Assembly (NCBI RefSeq): GCF_026240635.1 | Contig: NZ_CP110848.1 | Location: forward strand, 560,501 to 624,500 | Direction: 5' to 3' | Source: Trichothermofontia sichuanensis B231 | GTDB lineage: Bacteria > Cyanobacteriota > Cyanobacteriia > B231 | Length of the DNA: 64,000 bases | In this document: one piece after another, positions 27,201 to 37,003 of the stretch | Layout of the letters: every line of letters begins with the position of its first letter | Position numbering within the stretch: the first letter of the stretch is position 1 | Program-made: the position numbers and the translations under genes | The notes under the pieces: generated by a model | Told to the model about the DNA's origin: nothing | The model's database searches: none | The model's input: only the letters and a program-made list of their open reading frames with translations

Positions 27201-30200
27201 TAACCCACCGGCACTAGCCGGGTCAGGACTATCGGTCTTGATGATACTCAGGTCGGCGCTGGTGCTGATGGTCGTCTCCTGCGGACTGGTGTTGTTGCCC
27301 GGAGTCGGATCACTCGTCCCTGAGGTGATGCTGGCAGTGTTGGTTAAGATGGTGCCGTCGCTCAGGCTGGGGTTGAGGCTACCAATGACGGTGTAGGTAA
27401 TCGCCTGACCCGCAGCCAGCGTGATGCCGGTATCGGCGATATTGCCACTCCCACTCGTCTCAAAACCACTGCCATTACCAACGGCGGTCCAGGTGACGCC
27501 CGTCAAACCGGCGGGGAAGGTATCACTGACGGTAGCATCGGTCACCGTCCCGGCCCCCACATTGCTGGCCACAATCGTGTAGGTCAATAACCCACCGGCA
27601 CTGGCCGGGTCAGGACTATCGGTCTTGATGATACTCAGGTCGGCGCTGGTGCTAATCGTCGTCTCCTGCGGACTGGTGTTGTTGCCCGGAGTCGGATCAC
27701 TCGTCCCTGAGGTGATGCTGGCAGTGTTGGTTAAGATGGTGCCGTCGCTCAGGCTGGGGTTGAGGCTACCAATGACGGTGTAGGTAATCGCCTGACCCGC
27801 AGCCAGCGTGATGCCGGTATCGGCGATATTGCCACTCCCACTCGTCTCAAAACCACTGCCATTACCAACGGCGGTCCAGGTGACGCCCGTCAAACCGGCG
27901 GGGAAGGTATCACTGACGGTAGCATCGGTCACCGTCCCGGCCCCCACATTGCTGGCCACAATCGTGTAGGTCAATAACCCACCGGCACTGGCCGGGTCAG
28001 GACTATCGGTCTTGATGATACTCAGGTCGGCGCTGGTGCTGATGGTCGTCTCCTGCGGACTGGTGTTGTTGCCCGGAGTCGGATCACTCGTCCCTGAGGT
28101 GATGCTGGCAGTGTTGGTTAAGATGGTGCCGTCGCTCAGGCTGGGGTTGAGGCTACCAATGACGGTGTAGGTAATCGCCTGACCCGCAGCCAGCGTGATG
28201 CCGGTATCGGCGATATTGCCACTCCCACTCGTCTCAAAACCACTGCCATTACCAACGGCGGTCCAGGTGACGCCCGTCAAACCGGCGGGGAAGGTATCAC
28301 TGACGGTAGCATCGGTCACCGTCCCGGCCCCCACATTGCTGGCCACAATCGTGTAGGTCAATAACCCACCGGCACTAGCCGGGTCAGGGGCATCCGTCTT
28401 GATGACGCTCAGGTCGGCGCTGGTGCTGATGGTCGTCTCCTGCGGACTGGTGTTGTTGCCCGGAGTCGGATCACTCGTCCCTGAGGTGATGCTGGCAGTG
28501 TTGGTTAAGATGGTGCCGTCGCTCAGGCTGGGGTTGAGGCTACCAATGACGGTGTAGGTAATCGCCTGACCCGCAGCCAGCGTGATGCCGGTATCGGCGA
28601 TATTGCCACTCCCACTCGTCTCAAAACCACTGCCATTACCAACGGCGGTCCAGGTGACGCCCGTCAAACCGGCGGGGAAGGTATCACTGACGGTAGCATC
28701 GGTCACCGTCCCGGCCCCCACATTGCTGGCCACAATCGTGTAGGTCAATAACCCACCGGCACTAGCCGGGTCAGGACTATCGGTCTTGATGATACTCAGG
28801 TCGGCGCTGGTGCTGATGGTCGTCTCCTGCGGACTGGTGTTGTTGCCCGGAGTCGGATCACTCGTCCCTGAGGTGATGCTGGCAGTGTTGGTTAAGATGG
28901 TGCCGTCGCTCAGGCTGGGGTTGAGGCTACCAATGACGGTGTAGGTAATCGCCTGACCCGCAGCCAGCGTGATGCCGGTATCGGCGATATTGCCACTCCC
29001 ACTCGTCTCAAAACCACTGCCATTACCAACGGCGGTCCAGGTGACGCCCGTCAAACCGGCGGGGAAGGTATCACTGACGGTAGCATCGGTCACCGTCCCG
29101 GCCCCCACATTGCTGGCCACAATCGTGTAGGTCAATAACCCACCGGCACTAGCCGGGTCAGGGGCATCCGTCTTGATGACGCTCAGGTCGGCTGCCAGGT
29201 TGACGCTCGTTGGCTGGGTAGTGGTGTTGTTGCTTGGATTGGGATCACTCGTCCCTGAGGTGATGGTAGCGACATTAGTTAGAGTGCTGCCAGGGGTAAC
29301 TGTGGATGAAACACTACCAATGACGGTGTAGGTGATGGTCCCTCCAACGGGCATTTGGATGCCGGTGTCGTTGATGTTGCCCGTACCACTCGGTTCAAAG
29401 CCATCACTGGTTGTGCTGGTGGCAGTCCAACTGATACTTGTCAGCCCTGGGGGGAAGGTATCGCTGACGGTACCGTTGATAATTGAATTCGGCCCAGCAT
29501 TACTGACAACAATTGTGTAAGTTAACAATCCCCCTGGCGCAACCGGATCAGGATTATCAGTCTTGGTAATTCTTAAGTCAGCACTGGTTGGGAGCGTAAT
29601 TCCCCTAGCAAAAATGGCCCCACTGGCAACCAAATCTAAACCACCAGCCGCCTCTGTAGTATCTGTTGGGAAGAAGGTGGTGTTGACATTGACCAGGTTA
29701 TTGGGATCACCCGATGCCAAGACACGAGTGACCGTATCGCGCCCAAAGAGTGAGTAGCCGTAAAATATCTGACTAGGCGCAATATCGGGGAAGTCACTGA
29801 ACGGGAAAAAGATCGATCGGATAGTTTGACCGGTAACGCGGGCGGAGATACGGGCGTCTGGATCAGTACTGGGATCTTGGCGAAGTACGTCCGTTGTGAT
29901 GCCAATACCCGAATTCCCCCAGTAGCCAACCGTCACCTCAATGGGAGTACCGTAGGAGATTGGATTACCAGCACCATCTACGGCTAGGATTGGCGCAATG
30001 CCAAATGGGTCATTACCGCCGCGCTCGAGGACCAGGAACCCGATGTTGCTTAAATCAGCAGCAAGGCCGGGGGCCGTGATGCCAGAGGGGCTTAGGAAAT
30101 CTACCCGTTCGATATTGTTGTTATTACCCTGTCCATTACCCTGATTCGTGAAAATGTTATCGGTTCCCCGATTGATATTGATGCCCAGGAGCGCCTGCTC

Positions 30201-31046
30201 CATTGCCAATGCGTAGCTGGGCCGTAGGTTGAAGGTGTCGCCTACTTGGCTTTGTTCCTCATACCAAATAATCTGGCGGTTAATGTCAGTGGCAACCGAA
30301 TTAGTCACCCGTCGAAACTGAATTTGATCGACGATGCCAATGACGTTGAAGGTGTTTCCGCCATCGATGAAGCCAGAGATTTGCAGATTGTTGCCTGTCC
30401 CAACCGGAGCGTTAAATGTGTAGGTTGTGGCCGGTGGGAACGTCCCAGAAGCACCAGGACTGGAGAAGCTGGTTTGATTGTCCGGAAGATCCAGGTAGGA
30501 GGTAATGAGGCTGGTGATGGGTATCGGTAAAAGGTTGTTGTAGATGTCGAGAAAATGACGATCGAACGCCAGTGAACTTTCAATTTCCCCTTTCGTAACT
30601 TCTAGATCCCAATCCCCCCCCAGACGGGAGGCACCCGTCAGGTTATCAGAAGCGGCAATATCAGCACCCGTCAGGTGTGCCAGTTGTTCAACAAAACGAA
30701 CGCCAATCTCCCCGGCAGCCACATTACAACCAAGGAAAAGAATATCAGCGTGGTCGCTCAGGGAGAGGCCCCATTGCTGCAATTGTTCGGCATAGGTTGT
30801 CAACGTTTGGGCATTGAGGATGGTGTTGCCTAGCTGGACCAGCCCAGCGGCCCCGTGGGAAATGATTTGCAGGCTGTCAATACCGGTTCGGCCTTGCAGG
30901 GCTGCCGTGATTTGCGCCACCCCATCCTGTTTCGGATTAAGGATGACAACTTCTGTACCCGGTTTTAGACCCGCAATGAGGCTGGCGTAATCGTAGATCG
31001 AGGCATCGATAATAACCAGGGAGGTAGAAGGCGCTAAGGAAGTCAC
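24300..31046 (-). CDS. Giant DUF4347 - DUF11 repeat - RTX surface protein
   Basis: This encodes 2248 residues from a GTG start. Residues 1-175 form a DUF4347 domain with IISHGAAGL (H64) and LFLGCNVA (C107). A unique region follows to about 480, then one divergent DUF11 repeat, nine near-identical 129-residue DUF11 repeats (about 616-1777), one more DUF11-like domain, a Pro/Gly linker and RTX Ca-binding nonapeptides (GGxGNDxLxG, about 2005-2140). There is no N-terminal signal peptide; with C-terminal RTX repeats this suggests type I secretion. The likely role is a surface adhesin or S-layer-like protein. Export genes are not in the window. It is flanked by unrelated genes. Confidence 0.9.
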   Translation of the reverse strand: MTSLAPSTSLVIIDASIYDYASLIAGLKPGTEVVILNPKQDGVAQITAALQGRTGIDSLQIISHGAAGLVQLGNTILNAQTLTTYAEQLQQWGLSLSDHADILFLGCNVAAGEIGVRFVEQLAHLTGADIAASDNLTGASRLGGDWDLEVTKGEIESSLAFDRHFLDIYNNLLPIPITSLITSYLDLPDNQTSFSSPGASGTFPPATTYTFNAPVGTGNNLQISGFIDGGNTFNVIGIVDQIQFRRVTNSVATDINRQIIWYEEQSQVGDTFNLRPSYALAMEQALLGININRGTDNIFTNQGNGQGNNNNIERVDFLSPSGITAPGLAADLSNIGFLVLERGGNDPFGIAPILAVDGAGNPISYGTPIEVTVGYWGNSGIGITTDVLRQDPSTDPDARISARVTGQTIRSIFFPFSDFPDIAPSQIFYGYSLFGRDTVTRVLASGDPNNLVNVNTTFFPTDTTEAAGGLDLVASGAIFARGITLPTSADLRITKTDNPDPVAPGGLLTYTIVVSNAGPNSIINGTVSDTFPPGLTSISWTATSTTSDGFEPSGTGNINDTGIQMPVGGTITYTVIGSVSSTVTPGSTLTNVATITSGTSDPNPSNNTTTQPTSVNLAADLSVIKTDAPDPASAGGLLTYTIVASNVGAGTVTDATVSDTFPAGLTGVTWTAVGNGSGFETSGSGNIADTGITLAAGQAITYTVIGSLNPSLSDGTILTNTASITSGTSDPTPGNNTSPQETTISTSADLSIIKTDSPDPASAGGLLTYTIVASNVGAGTVTDATVSDTFPAGLTGVTWTAVGNGSGFETSGSGNIADTGITLAAGQAITYTVIGSLNPSLSDGTILTNTASITSGTSDPTPGNNTSPQETTISTSADLSVIKTDAPDPASAGGLLTYTIVASNVGAGTVTDATVSDTFPAGLTGVTWTAVGNGSGFETSGSGNIADTGITLAAGQAITYTVIGSLNPSLSDGTILTNTASITSGTSDPTPGNNTSPQETTISTSADLSIIKTDSPDPASAGGLLTYTIVASNVGAGTVTDATVSDTFPAGLTGVTWTAVGNGSGFETSGSGNIADTGITLAAGQAITYTVIGSLNPSLSDGTILTNTASITSGTSDPTPGNNTSPQETTISTSADLSIIKTDSPDPASAGGLLTYTIVASNVGAGTVTDATVSDTFPAGLTGVTWTAVGNGSGFETSGSGNIADTGITLAAGQAITYTVIGSLNPSLSDGTILTNTASITSGTSDPTPGNNTSPQETTISTSADLSIIKTDSPDPASAGGLLTYTIVASNVGAGTVTDATVSDTFPAGLTGVTWTAVGNGSGFETSGSGNIADTGITLAAGQAITYTVIGSLNPSLSDGTILTNTASITSGTSDPTPGNNTSPQETTISTSADLSIIKTDSPDPASAGGLLTYTIVASNVGAGTVTDATVSDTFPAGLTGVTWTAVGNGSGFETSGSGNIADTGITLAAGQAITYTVIGSLNPSLSDGTILTNTASITSGTSDPTPGNNTSPQETTISTSADLSIIKTDSPDPASAGGLLTYTIVASNVGAGTVTDATVSDTFPAGLTGVTWTAVGNGSGFETSGSGNIADTGITLAAGQAITYTVIGSLNPSLSDGTILTNTASITSGTSDPTPGNNTSPQETTISTSADLSIIKTDSPDPASAGGLLTYTIVASNVGAGTVTDATVSDTFPAGLTGVTWTAVGNGSGFETSGSGNIADTGITLAAGQAITYTVIGSLNPSLSDGTILTNTASITSGTSDPTPGNNTSPQETTISGGPRLTALKEAFLAQDLNGNGLADPGDVLQYVITVANAATAPAPATGVIFTDALPTNTVYVPASLAIISGANAGAKTDLSGDDQAEFTGSLTFRLGTGANATLGGTLAPGASTQLRFQVTIATSTEPGTTIENQGTITGGNFPPIFTDNPRQPGRTDPTTVEVGSRVPPSGGGGGIPPIAPPIDGETPELPPIVPPPDDNQGDIPGNTTNPDCIECCQEGEFLRGTELPNRIFATADNDTIFGWDGDDSLHGLDCDDDIYGGRGNDLQFGNRGFDYLEGNEGDDSLYGGKDDDTLRGGEGNDLLNGNRDNDTVYGDNGDDILYGGKGRDQLIGGRGNDSLNGDNGDDILIGVEIFPNTEPAGVGEIDTLTGGGGRDVFDLGDRLRVFYRGRGATDYALITDFNPGEDFIRLQAGRNYSVGPAPEGSPPGLGIFVDGGELIGIVEGNLEPDQIMARFLYVQPSGQTTANNTV
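25714..29199 (-). repeat. Nine tandem 387-bp repeats encoding DUF11 domains
   Basis: Nine units of 387 bp (129 codons) follow without gaps and are almost identical in DNA. The landmark GTCAGGACTATCGG recurs at 26061, 26448 and so on at exactly 387. Differences are confined to a few linked positions at the unit joints (ACTATC or GCATCC, AATCGTC or GATGGTC, CTGG or CTAG). Several joints alternate with period two, pointing to duplication of two-unit blocks. Read-length limits make the copy number in this assembly uncertain. Confidence 0.9.
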
Positions 31047-31650
31047 GATCGCTAAACCCTTACATTAGGACTTTACAACTACAGAGAAAATCCAGCGCAA
31101 GATACCGATCAAATCCGCATGGATTCGATACATGTGTGACGATGCCGGAAAAAGGTATTTTTAGTGGGGAAGGTTATCAACCAATGGTGAGTAACCAGGG
31201 CGTAAAGCTTCCTACGGTTCCCACCGAAGTCATCCTGCTAAGGACAGAGATGCTGGCAAACTCCATGATTATACGGAGTTACGCGATCGAAAGTAAAGCT
31301 TTTTGGATAATTTAAATCCCCAAGTAAGCTGTGCTCGTTTTGACTAGTTGCCCACTCCTCCCACTGAACTGAGCTTATTTCCGTGAAAAAGTGGTGAACG
31401 CTGGCGCAACAAATGTAAATTTTGATTTCAAATGCGATCTGAGTCTACAACAATGGTTAGATCTACACAATAGCTCTCAATAACCCTACGTTTAGGGGCA
31501 AACTATAAATTGGTTGCGGTTGCCAGGGTTGATCTAGGGCAGTTAGACATCCTTGGCATTTCGATATTTCCACGTATCTCCAGTCTTTTGCTGAGTATTT
31601 TTTCTTGTGTCGCTTTTCTTCTGTGGCTGTGGCTATCCCGAAAAGTGGAT
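31047..31650. other. Divergent intergenic region between the giant gene and the DUF2141 gene
   Basis: This region of about 600 bases holds the promoters of two divergent genes. It is AT-rich near 31380-31510. The frame ahead of 31651 is open and hydrophobic (LLLSIFSCVAFLLWLW), but it lacks an ATG and is treated as untranslated. No riboswitch or RNA gene is recognised. Confidence 0.4.
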
Positions 31651-32112
31651 ATGAGTCGTTGCCTGGTGTTGTCTATGCCCCTGGTTTGGGGTGGGTTAGT
31701 GCCAATGGCGATGGCTCAAAACTTTACGGGTAGCCTCCAGGTGGAAATCGTTGGCCTGCGCGATCGCACGGGGGATGTGTGTATCAACTTGTTCGATCGC
31801 GCTGATGGCTTCCCCCACGATCGCGAGAAAGCCAGGGTACGGCAATGTTTACCGCTGGCTGAGCAGTCCGAGGATGCCCCGATCGTGGTGACCTTTGCCG
31901 ACCTGCCGGTGGGCAGCTACGCCGTTAGCCTGTTCCACGATCGTAATCAGGATGGGGTCTTGAATCGGGGAGAATTGGGTATCCCCAGCGAAGGCTTTGG
32001 CTTTTCCAATAATGCCCCCGTCCGCACAGGTCCTCCCAAATTCGGAAACGCGATGGTCATCGTGGCTGGTGCAACCCCCATTACTGTACAAGTTCGCTAC
32101 TCCTTGCAGTAG
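31651..32112 (+). CDS. DUF2141 family exported protein
   Basis: This encodes 153 residues. The N-terminus MSRCLVLSMPLVWGGLVPMA is a signal peptide with a likely cleavage after AMA. The mature part is a DUF2141 beta-sandwich, with GSLQVEIVGLRDRTGDVCINLFD, DLPVGSYAVSLFHDRNQDGVLN (an EF-hand-like Asp-rich loop) and a Gly-rich end. The function of the family is unknown; it is periplasmic or outer-membrane associated. ATG 31651 was chosen because it places the signal peptide at the N-terminus. It lies 87 bases upstream of the YyaL-like gene. Confidence 0.8.
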   Translation: MSRCLVLSMPLVWGGLVPMAMAQNFTGSLQVEIVGLRDRTGDVCINLFDRADGFPHDREKARVRQCLPLAEQSEDAPIVVTFADLPVGSYAVSLFHDRNQDGVLNRGELGIPSEGFGFSNNAPVRTGPPKFGNAMVIVAGATPITVQVRYSLQ

Positions 32113-32199
32113 GCTATCCCCCATACCAACGCATAGCCAGGAAAGCGGTAGACTGCTAAGAACCGTAATTTTACCGGCTAGCCATTCCGAAGTGGACCT

Positions 32200-34278
32200 A
32201 TGACCAATCGCCTTGCCCAGTCCGCCAGCCTTTATCTCCGTAAACACGCTGAAAACCCGATCGACTGGTGGCCCTGGTGTGAGGAAGCCCTGGCCAAAGC
32301 CCAGCAAGAGCATAAACCGATTTTTCTGTCGATCGGCTATTCAAGCTGCCACTGGTGCACGGTCATGGAAGGGGAAGCGTTCTCTGACCCGGACATTGCC
32401 GCCTACATGAATGCCCATTTTGTGCCGATCAAGGTCGATCGTGAAGAACGTCCCGACCTGGATAGCATCTATATGCAAACGCTGCAAATGATGACGGGGC
32501 AAGGGGGCTGGCCACTGAATGTCTTCTTATCCCCCGACGATCGGGTACCCTTCTATGCGGGAACCTACTTCCCCCTAGAACCTCGCTATGGGCGACCGGG
32601 CTTTTTGCAAGTCTTGCAGGCCGTGCGCCGCTACTTTGATACGGAAACCACGGAACTGACCTCAATCAAAGCCCAAATCGTCACCCACCTTCAGCAAGCC
32701 AACCAACTTCCCACGGACATAACCCTGACCCCCCAGCAGCTTCAGGAGGGCTTAGCCACCAGCGTTAGCATCGTCGGAGCGGGTAGTTTTGGCAACAGTT
32801 TTCCCATGATCCCCTATGCCGAAACTGCCCTGCGGGCTACCCGGTTTAAGCTAGACCTCAAGCATGACCCCCAATCTGTCTGTCGGGAGCGGGGACTGGC
32901 GCTGGCGCTGGGGGGGATTTTTGATCACGTTGGCGGAGGCTTCCATCGGTATACGGTGGACCCAACCTGGACCGTCCCCCACTTTGAAAAAATGCTCTAC
33001 GACAACGGCCAAATCGTCGAGTATCTGGCCAACCTCTGGAGTGCCGGGATACAAGAACCGGCTTTTGAACGGGCGATCGCCCTCACCGCCCGCTGGCTAC
33101 AACGGGAAATGACCGCCCCCGCAGGCTATTTCTATGCCGCCCAGGATGCCGATAGCTTCGTCACTCCCAGCGATGCCGAACCTGAAGAAGGGGCTTTTTA
33201 CGTCTGGTCCTATGCTGACCTGGAGGGTTTGCTGACGCCTGCTGAACTGGCGGCGCTGGGTGAGCAATTTACCGTCACCCAGACCGGCAACTTTGAGGGC
33301 AAAAATGTTCTGCAATGCCGCTATCCCGGTATCCTCACCCCCGAAACGGAGCAAGCCCTGGCCAAACTCTTTGTAGCCCGTTATGGTAGTCCCGCGGCTG
33401 ACTTGACCACCTTTCCTCCCGCCCAGGATAACTCCACTGCCAAAACCCACTCTTGGCCGGGACGCATCCCGCCTGTGACCGATACTAAGATGATTGTGGC
33501 CTGGAACGGGCTGATGATTTCGGGCCTAGCGCGGGCCTATGCCGTTTTTCAGCAGCCGATCTACTGGCAACTGGCGGTGCGGGCGGCCCAGTTTATTTGC
33601 GATCGCCAGCGGATTGGCGGGCGTTTGCATCGCCTCAACTATGGCGGTCAAGCCGCCGTCTTGGCCCAGTCAGAGGATTATGCTTGCTTGATCAAGGCCT
33701 TGCTCGATCTCCACCAGGTAACTTGCGGCGATACGACTGAAACGCTCACCCCTGACCTTGACTGGTTAGATCTGGCTGTGGACCTTCAGCAGGAGTTTGA
33801 TGAATTTCTCTGGAGTGTGGAACTGGGCGGCTACTACAACGCGGCCAGCGATGCCAGCGCCGATCTGTTGGTTCGGGAGCGCGGTTATGCCGATAATGCC
33901 ACCCCGGCAGCCAATGGGATCGCGATCGCTAACCTGATCCGATTGGCTCTACTCACTGAAGATCTGCAATACCTGGAGCGGGCTGAACAGGGACTCCAAG
34001 CCTTTGCCAGCGCGATCGCGAACCAGGCTCGCAGTTGTCCCAGCTTGATCAGCGCCCTGGATTGGTATTACCACTACACCCTGATCCGTGCCACGCCCGA
34101 TCGTCTCGCTGCTCTGGATCACCAATATCTACCCACGGCGGTATTAAAACGGGAACCGCACTTGCCGGTAGATGCGATCGCCTTGGTCTGTCAAGGCTTA
34201 AGCTGCAAAGAACCGGCCCAAACCGAAGCCCAATTACAGGCCCAAATTACCCAAAGCCAGACGCGATCGCTTCGCTAG
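32200..34278 (+). CDS. YyaL/SPATA20-like thioredoxin-domain protein
   Basis: This 692-residue protein starts with a thioredoxin-like (DUF255) domain: [11 protein letters not shown], then the redox motif SSCHWCTVM (Cys-His-Trp-Cys, about residues 48-53) and [10 protein letters not shown]. It continues with the alpha/alpha-barrel region typical of the YyaL family ([37 protein letters not shown]). The family is widespread from bacteria to mammals and its reaction is not established. No signal peptide is seen, so the protein is cytoplasmic. The end of the gene is followed by a cluster of short repeats. Confidence 0.85.
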   Translation: MTNRLAQSASLYLRKHAENPIDWWPWCEEALAKAQQEHKPIFLSIGYSSCHWCTVMEGEAFSDPDIAAYMNAHFVPIKVDREERPDLDSIYMQTLQMMTGQGGWPLNVFLSPDDRVPFYAGTYFPLEPRYGRPGFLQVLQAVRRYFDTETTELTSIKAQIVTHLQQANQLPTDITLTPQQLQEGLATSVSIVGAGSFGNSFPMIPYAETALRATRFKLDLKHDPQSVCRERGLALALGGIFDHVGGGFHRYTVDPTWTVPHFEKMLYDNGQIVEYLANLWSAGIQEPAFERAIALTARWLQREMTAPAGYFYAAQDADSFVTPSDAEPEEGAFYVWSYADLEGLLTPAELAALGEQFTVTQTGNFEGKNVLQCRYPGILTPETEQALAKLFVARYGSPAADLTTFPPAQDNSTAKTHSWPGRIPPVTDTKMIVAWNGLMISGLARAYAVFQQPIYWQLAVRAAQFICDRQRIGGRLHRLNYGGQAAVLAQSEDYACLIKALLDLHQVTCGDTTETLTPDLDWLDLAVDLQQEFDEFLWSVELGGYYNAASDASADLLVRERGYADNATPAANGIAIANLIRLALLTEDLQYLERAEQGLQAFASAIANQARSCPSLISALDWYYHYTLIRATPDRLAALDHQYLPTAVLKREPHLPVDAIALVCQGLSCKEPAQTEAQLQAQITQSQTRSLR

Positions 34279-34680
34279 AGCCGCCGCCTGTGCTGCTGGA
34301 ACACCCCGTCTTCGCCCTAAAGCTCGACCAACGAACCGCTGGGACCGCTAAAATAGCAATAATTTGTGCCCTAGCCATCCTTAAGTGGATACCGATGGCC
34401 CTCACCCCCGGCCCCTCTCCCACAAGGGGCGAGGGGAGTTAGGTGGCCCTCACCCCCGGCCCCTCTCCCACAAGGGGCGAGGGGAGTTAGGTGGCCCTCA
34501 CCCCCGGCCCCTCTCCCACAAGGGGCGAGGGGAGCTAGATTTGGTCTCCCTTCTCCTGCCCTAGGAGAAGGGGTTAGAGGATGAGGGCCTCCCGTTGAAC
34601 GATACCTACCTGCTTAAGGGCGCTGCTAGGGTATGGGTGATCTCCCCCGTCTGTCAATCCTATCCATTTGCATGAGATCG
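34279..34680. repeat. Three tandem 48-bp G/C-rich repeats and flanks
   Basis: From 34397 to about 34540 a 48-bp unit (GGCCCTCACCCCCGGCCCCT and the complementary AAGGGGCGAGGGGAG) is repeated three times, each able to form a hairpin. A degenerate fourth unit follows at 34541-34590. The units share the C/T-rich and G/A-rich arms of the dispersed repeats elsewhere but lack their TATAGTCATTG ends. No gene is seen. They probably end the upstream transcript. Confidence 0.75.
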
Positions 34681-35511
34681 ATGAAAAACCTCTTGAGTAA
34701 CCTGCTGGTTCCGCCTCCGTCGCCCCCTCGGCTTAGCGCTCAACGCCAACGGGTTGAAATTAAATCCGCCCGCGAGATTGAGATTATGCGGCAGGCCGGT
34801 CGGATTGCAGCTACGGTACTCAAGGAAATTGCCGATCGCGTCGAACCGGGAATGACGACGGCGGATCTGGATGCCTATGCTGAACAGCGGTTGCGAGAAC
34901 TCGGCGCAACTCCCAGTTTTAAGGGTTATCACGGCTTTCCGGCCTCCCTCTGTACCTCGATCAATAACGAAGTTGTTCATGGCATCCCCAGCCATCGTAA
35001 GCAGATCCGGGCTGGGGATTTACTTAAGGTTGACACGGGAGCCTATTTCCAGGGCTTTCATGGCGACTCCTGCATCACGATCGCGGTTGGTACTGTCACT
35101 CCGGCTGCTGCCAAGCTCATGCAGGCCGCCGAAACTGCTCTCTACAAGGGTATCGAACAGGTCAAGGCGGGGAATTACTTGCTTGATATTGCGGGGGCGA
35201 TCGAAGATTATGCCAAATCCCAAGGCTTTAAAGTGGTCGAAGACTATACGGGGCATGGCGTTGGCCGCAACTTGCACGAAGAACCTGCTGTGTTCAACTT
35301 CCGTACCCATGACCTGCCTAATGTCAAACTCCGAGCCGGGATGACCCTGGCGATCGAACCTATCCTCAACGCTGGTTCCAAATACACCCGCACCCTCGCC
35401 GATCGCTGGACGGTGGTGACCGTCGATCGCTCTCTGTCGGCGCAATTTGAGCATACGGTCCTAGTCACCGAAACTGGCTATGAAATTTTGACCGATCGCA
35501 GTCAGGTGTAG
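34681..35511 (+). CDS. map: Methionine aminopeptidase, type I
   Basis: This 276-residue enzyme removes the N-terminal Met from nascent proteins in the cytoplasm. The five metal ligands of the pita-bread fold are visible: the two Asp in [18 protein letters not shown], His in [12 protein letters not shown], Glu in LAIEPIL and Glu in [13 protein letters not shown] 34681 is preferred because the extension from 34633 is not family-like; the N-terminal Pro-rich tail to residue 20 is typical of cyanobacterial copies. Cyanobacteria often carry several map genes, so this may be one of two or three. No operon partner is visible. Confidence 0.93.
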   Translation: MKNLLSNLLVPPPSPPRLSAQRQRVEIKSAREIEIMRQAGRIAATVLKEIADRVEPGMTTADLDAYAEQRLRELGATPSFKGYHGFPASLCTSINNEVVHGIPSHRKQIRAGDLLKVDTGAYFQGFHGDSCITIAVGTVTPAAAKLMQAAETALYKGIEQVKAGNYLLDIAGAIEDYAKSQGFKVVEDYTGHGVGRNLHEEPAVFNFRTHDLPNVKLRAGMTLAIEPILNAGSKYTRTLADRWTVVTVDRSLSAQFEHTVLVTETGYEILTDRSQV

Positions 35512-35961
35512 GTACCCAGCCCCATGCAAAAGATACCCATTCGTAGGGGCAGGTTTTGCCAAGGAATCTGACACAAGACGCAGATCTAGATAAACCTGCC
35601 CCTTAGGGTTTGGGGCGATCGCCGATTGGTTGGCGATCGCAGATTTGGGTTAGGTTGATAATTCTTGATCTGGGCGGGTCTATCCAGATTGTGGATAGGC
35701 GGGAAAGGTTTGGGGACAACCCGCCCCTAAGTGTGGGGTGGGTTCAAAAGAATCAATATCAACATCAATATCAACGGGTCTCCATTCCACGTAGGTCAGG
35801 GATAGCTAACTATTCGGTGCCTTTTGCTTTACCCAGCAATACTAATTTCTATATCCGACCTGTAGAGTAAGAGCAGGATTGGACCACTATCCTTGGGGTA
35901 TCCTTGGTGGCTGGCCGCAGTCCGGTATCGTCAGGCTGCAACTTCAGAAGTTTAGTGTCCT
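35512..35961. other. Intergenic region, no gene seen
   Basis: This 450-base stretch contains two short direct repeats of an AGGGGCAGGTTT-like sequence and GCGATCGC sites. The sequence AATCAATATCAACATCAATATCAAC (35750-35774) is a low-complexity tract of ATCAAT units. No protein-like frame or RNA gene is recognised. Confidence 0.4.
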
Positions 35962-36906
35962 ATGCTCAGTCGCGTTGCTGACTCAATTTATTGGATGAAT
36001 CGCTATGTCGAACGGGCCGAGAATATCGCCCGTTTTGTTGATGTCAATCTGCATCTGCTGCTTGAATCCCCAACCGGGATGGCCCAGCAATGGCAACCTC
36101 TGGTCCTGACAACGGGAGATCTGGAGTTCTTTGAGGAGCACTACGGTGAGGCCAATGCCGACAATGTGATCCAATTTCTCACCTTTGATGAGGACTACCC
36201 CAACTCGATCGTCTCTTGCCTGCGATCTGCTCGCGAAAATGCACGATCGGTGCGAGAAGTCATTTCTTCAGAAATGTGGGAGCAACTAAACCAGTTTTAC
36301 CTCATGGTGCGCGAAGCCGCACCTGGACAACCCCTCTCGGCCCTCCATGACTTTTTTACCGAAGTCAAGCTCTCCAGCCATCTGTTCGCTGGGGTGATGG
36401 ATGCTACCTTAAGTCACAACGAAGGGTGGCACTTTGGGCAGATTGGTCGCTTGCTGGAGCGGGCTGATAAAACCGCCCGGATTTTGGATGTTAAATACTT
36501 CATCCTGCTGCCATCTGTGCAGGACGTGGGGACGATGATGGATGAGGTGCAGTGGATTGCCTTGCTAAAGTCGGCCAGTGCGTTTGAAATGTACCGCAAA
36601 CGACGCAAGCATCGCATCACCCCGATCGGGGTCGTGGAATTTCTCGTTTTAGATCGCGAATTTCCCCGGGCCATGCGCTTCTGCTTACTCCAAGCTGAGC
36701 GATCGCTTCACCAAATTACCGGCACTCCTGCTGGCACCTGGAGCAACCCCGCCGAGCGGGCACTGGGACGCCTGCGATCGGAATTAGACTACATCACCGC
36801 CGAAGAAATCATCCAAACAGGGCTGCATGAATTCCTGGACAGCCTGCAACTGCAAATGAATGAGGTGGGTCAACAGATTTTTGAAACCTTCTTTGCTCTG
36901 ACCTAG
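35962..36906 (+). CDS. Alpha-E domain protein (DUF403)
   Basis: This encodes a 314-residue all-helical protein. The opening MLSRVADSIYWMNRYVERAENIARFVDV is diagnostic for the alpha-E superfamily, and GWHFGQIGRLLERADKTARILDVKY and HRITPIGVVEFL are further family motifs. Alpha-E proteins usually sit beside a circularly permuted ATP-grasp protein and a transglutaminase-like protein in a peptide-synthesis system of unknown product. None of these partners is adjacent, so the system is dispersed. It is cytoplasmic. Confidence 0.88.
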   Translation: MLSRVADSIYWMNRYVERAENIARFVDVNLHLLLESPTGMAQQWQPLVLTTGDLEFFEEHYGEANADNVIQFLTFDEDYPNSIVSCLRSARENARSVREVISSEMWEQLNQFYLMVREAAPGQPLSALHDFFTEVKLSSHLFAGVMDATLSHNEGWHFGQIGRLLERADKTARILDVKYFILLPSVQDVGTMMDEVQWIALLKSASAFEMYRKRRKHRITPIGVVEFLVLDREFPRAMRFCLLQAERSLHQITGTPAGTWSNPAERALGRLRSELDYITAEEIIQTGLHEFLDSLQLQMNEVGQQIFETFFALT

Positions 36907-36947
36907 GCGAAAAGCTGCCATCGGGTCCCTGCCCAAGGCGATCGCGT

Positions 36948-36991
36948 AGCGTCTCCACGGGAGAATCGTGCAGCGTCTCCACGGGAGAATC
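36948..36991 (+). repeat. Duplicated 20-bp sequence
   Basis: The 20-base string AGCGTCTCCACGGGAGAATC occurs at 36948-36967 and again at 36972-36991, between the alpha-E gene and the DUF2079 gene. Each contains the short dyad CTCC...GGAG and could form a hairpin. It looks like the TCTGCGGAGACGCTACGCGATCG-type module common in cyanobacteria. Confidence 0.5.
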
Positions 36992-37003
36992 ACACCCGGT
37001 ACA

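Noticed and set aside
25714-29199. Assembly duplication rather than real repeats
   Set aside because: The small linked variants between units and the preserved frame argue for a real array, although exact copy number remains uncertain.
34397-34540. Direct repeats resembling a CRISPR array
   Set aside because: The 48-bp units are contiguous with no unique spacers and each is self-complementary, so this is a tandem hairpin repeat.
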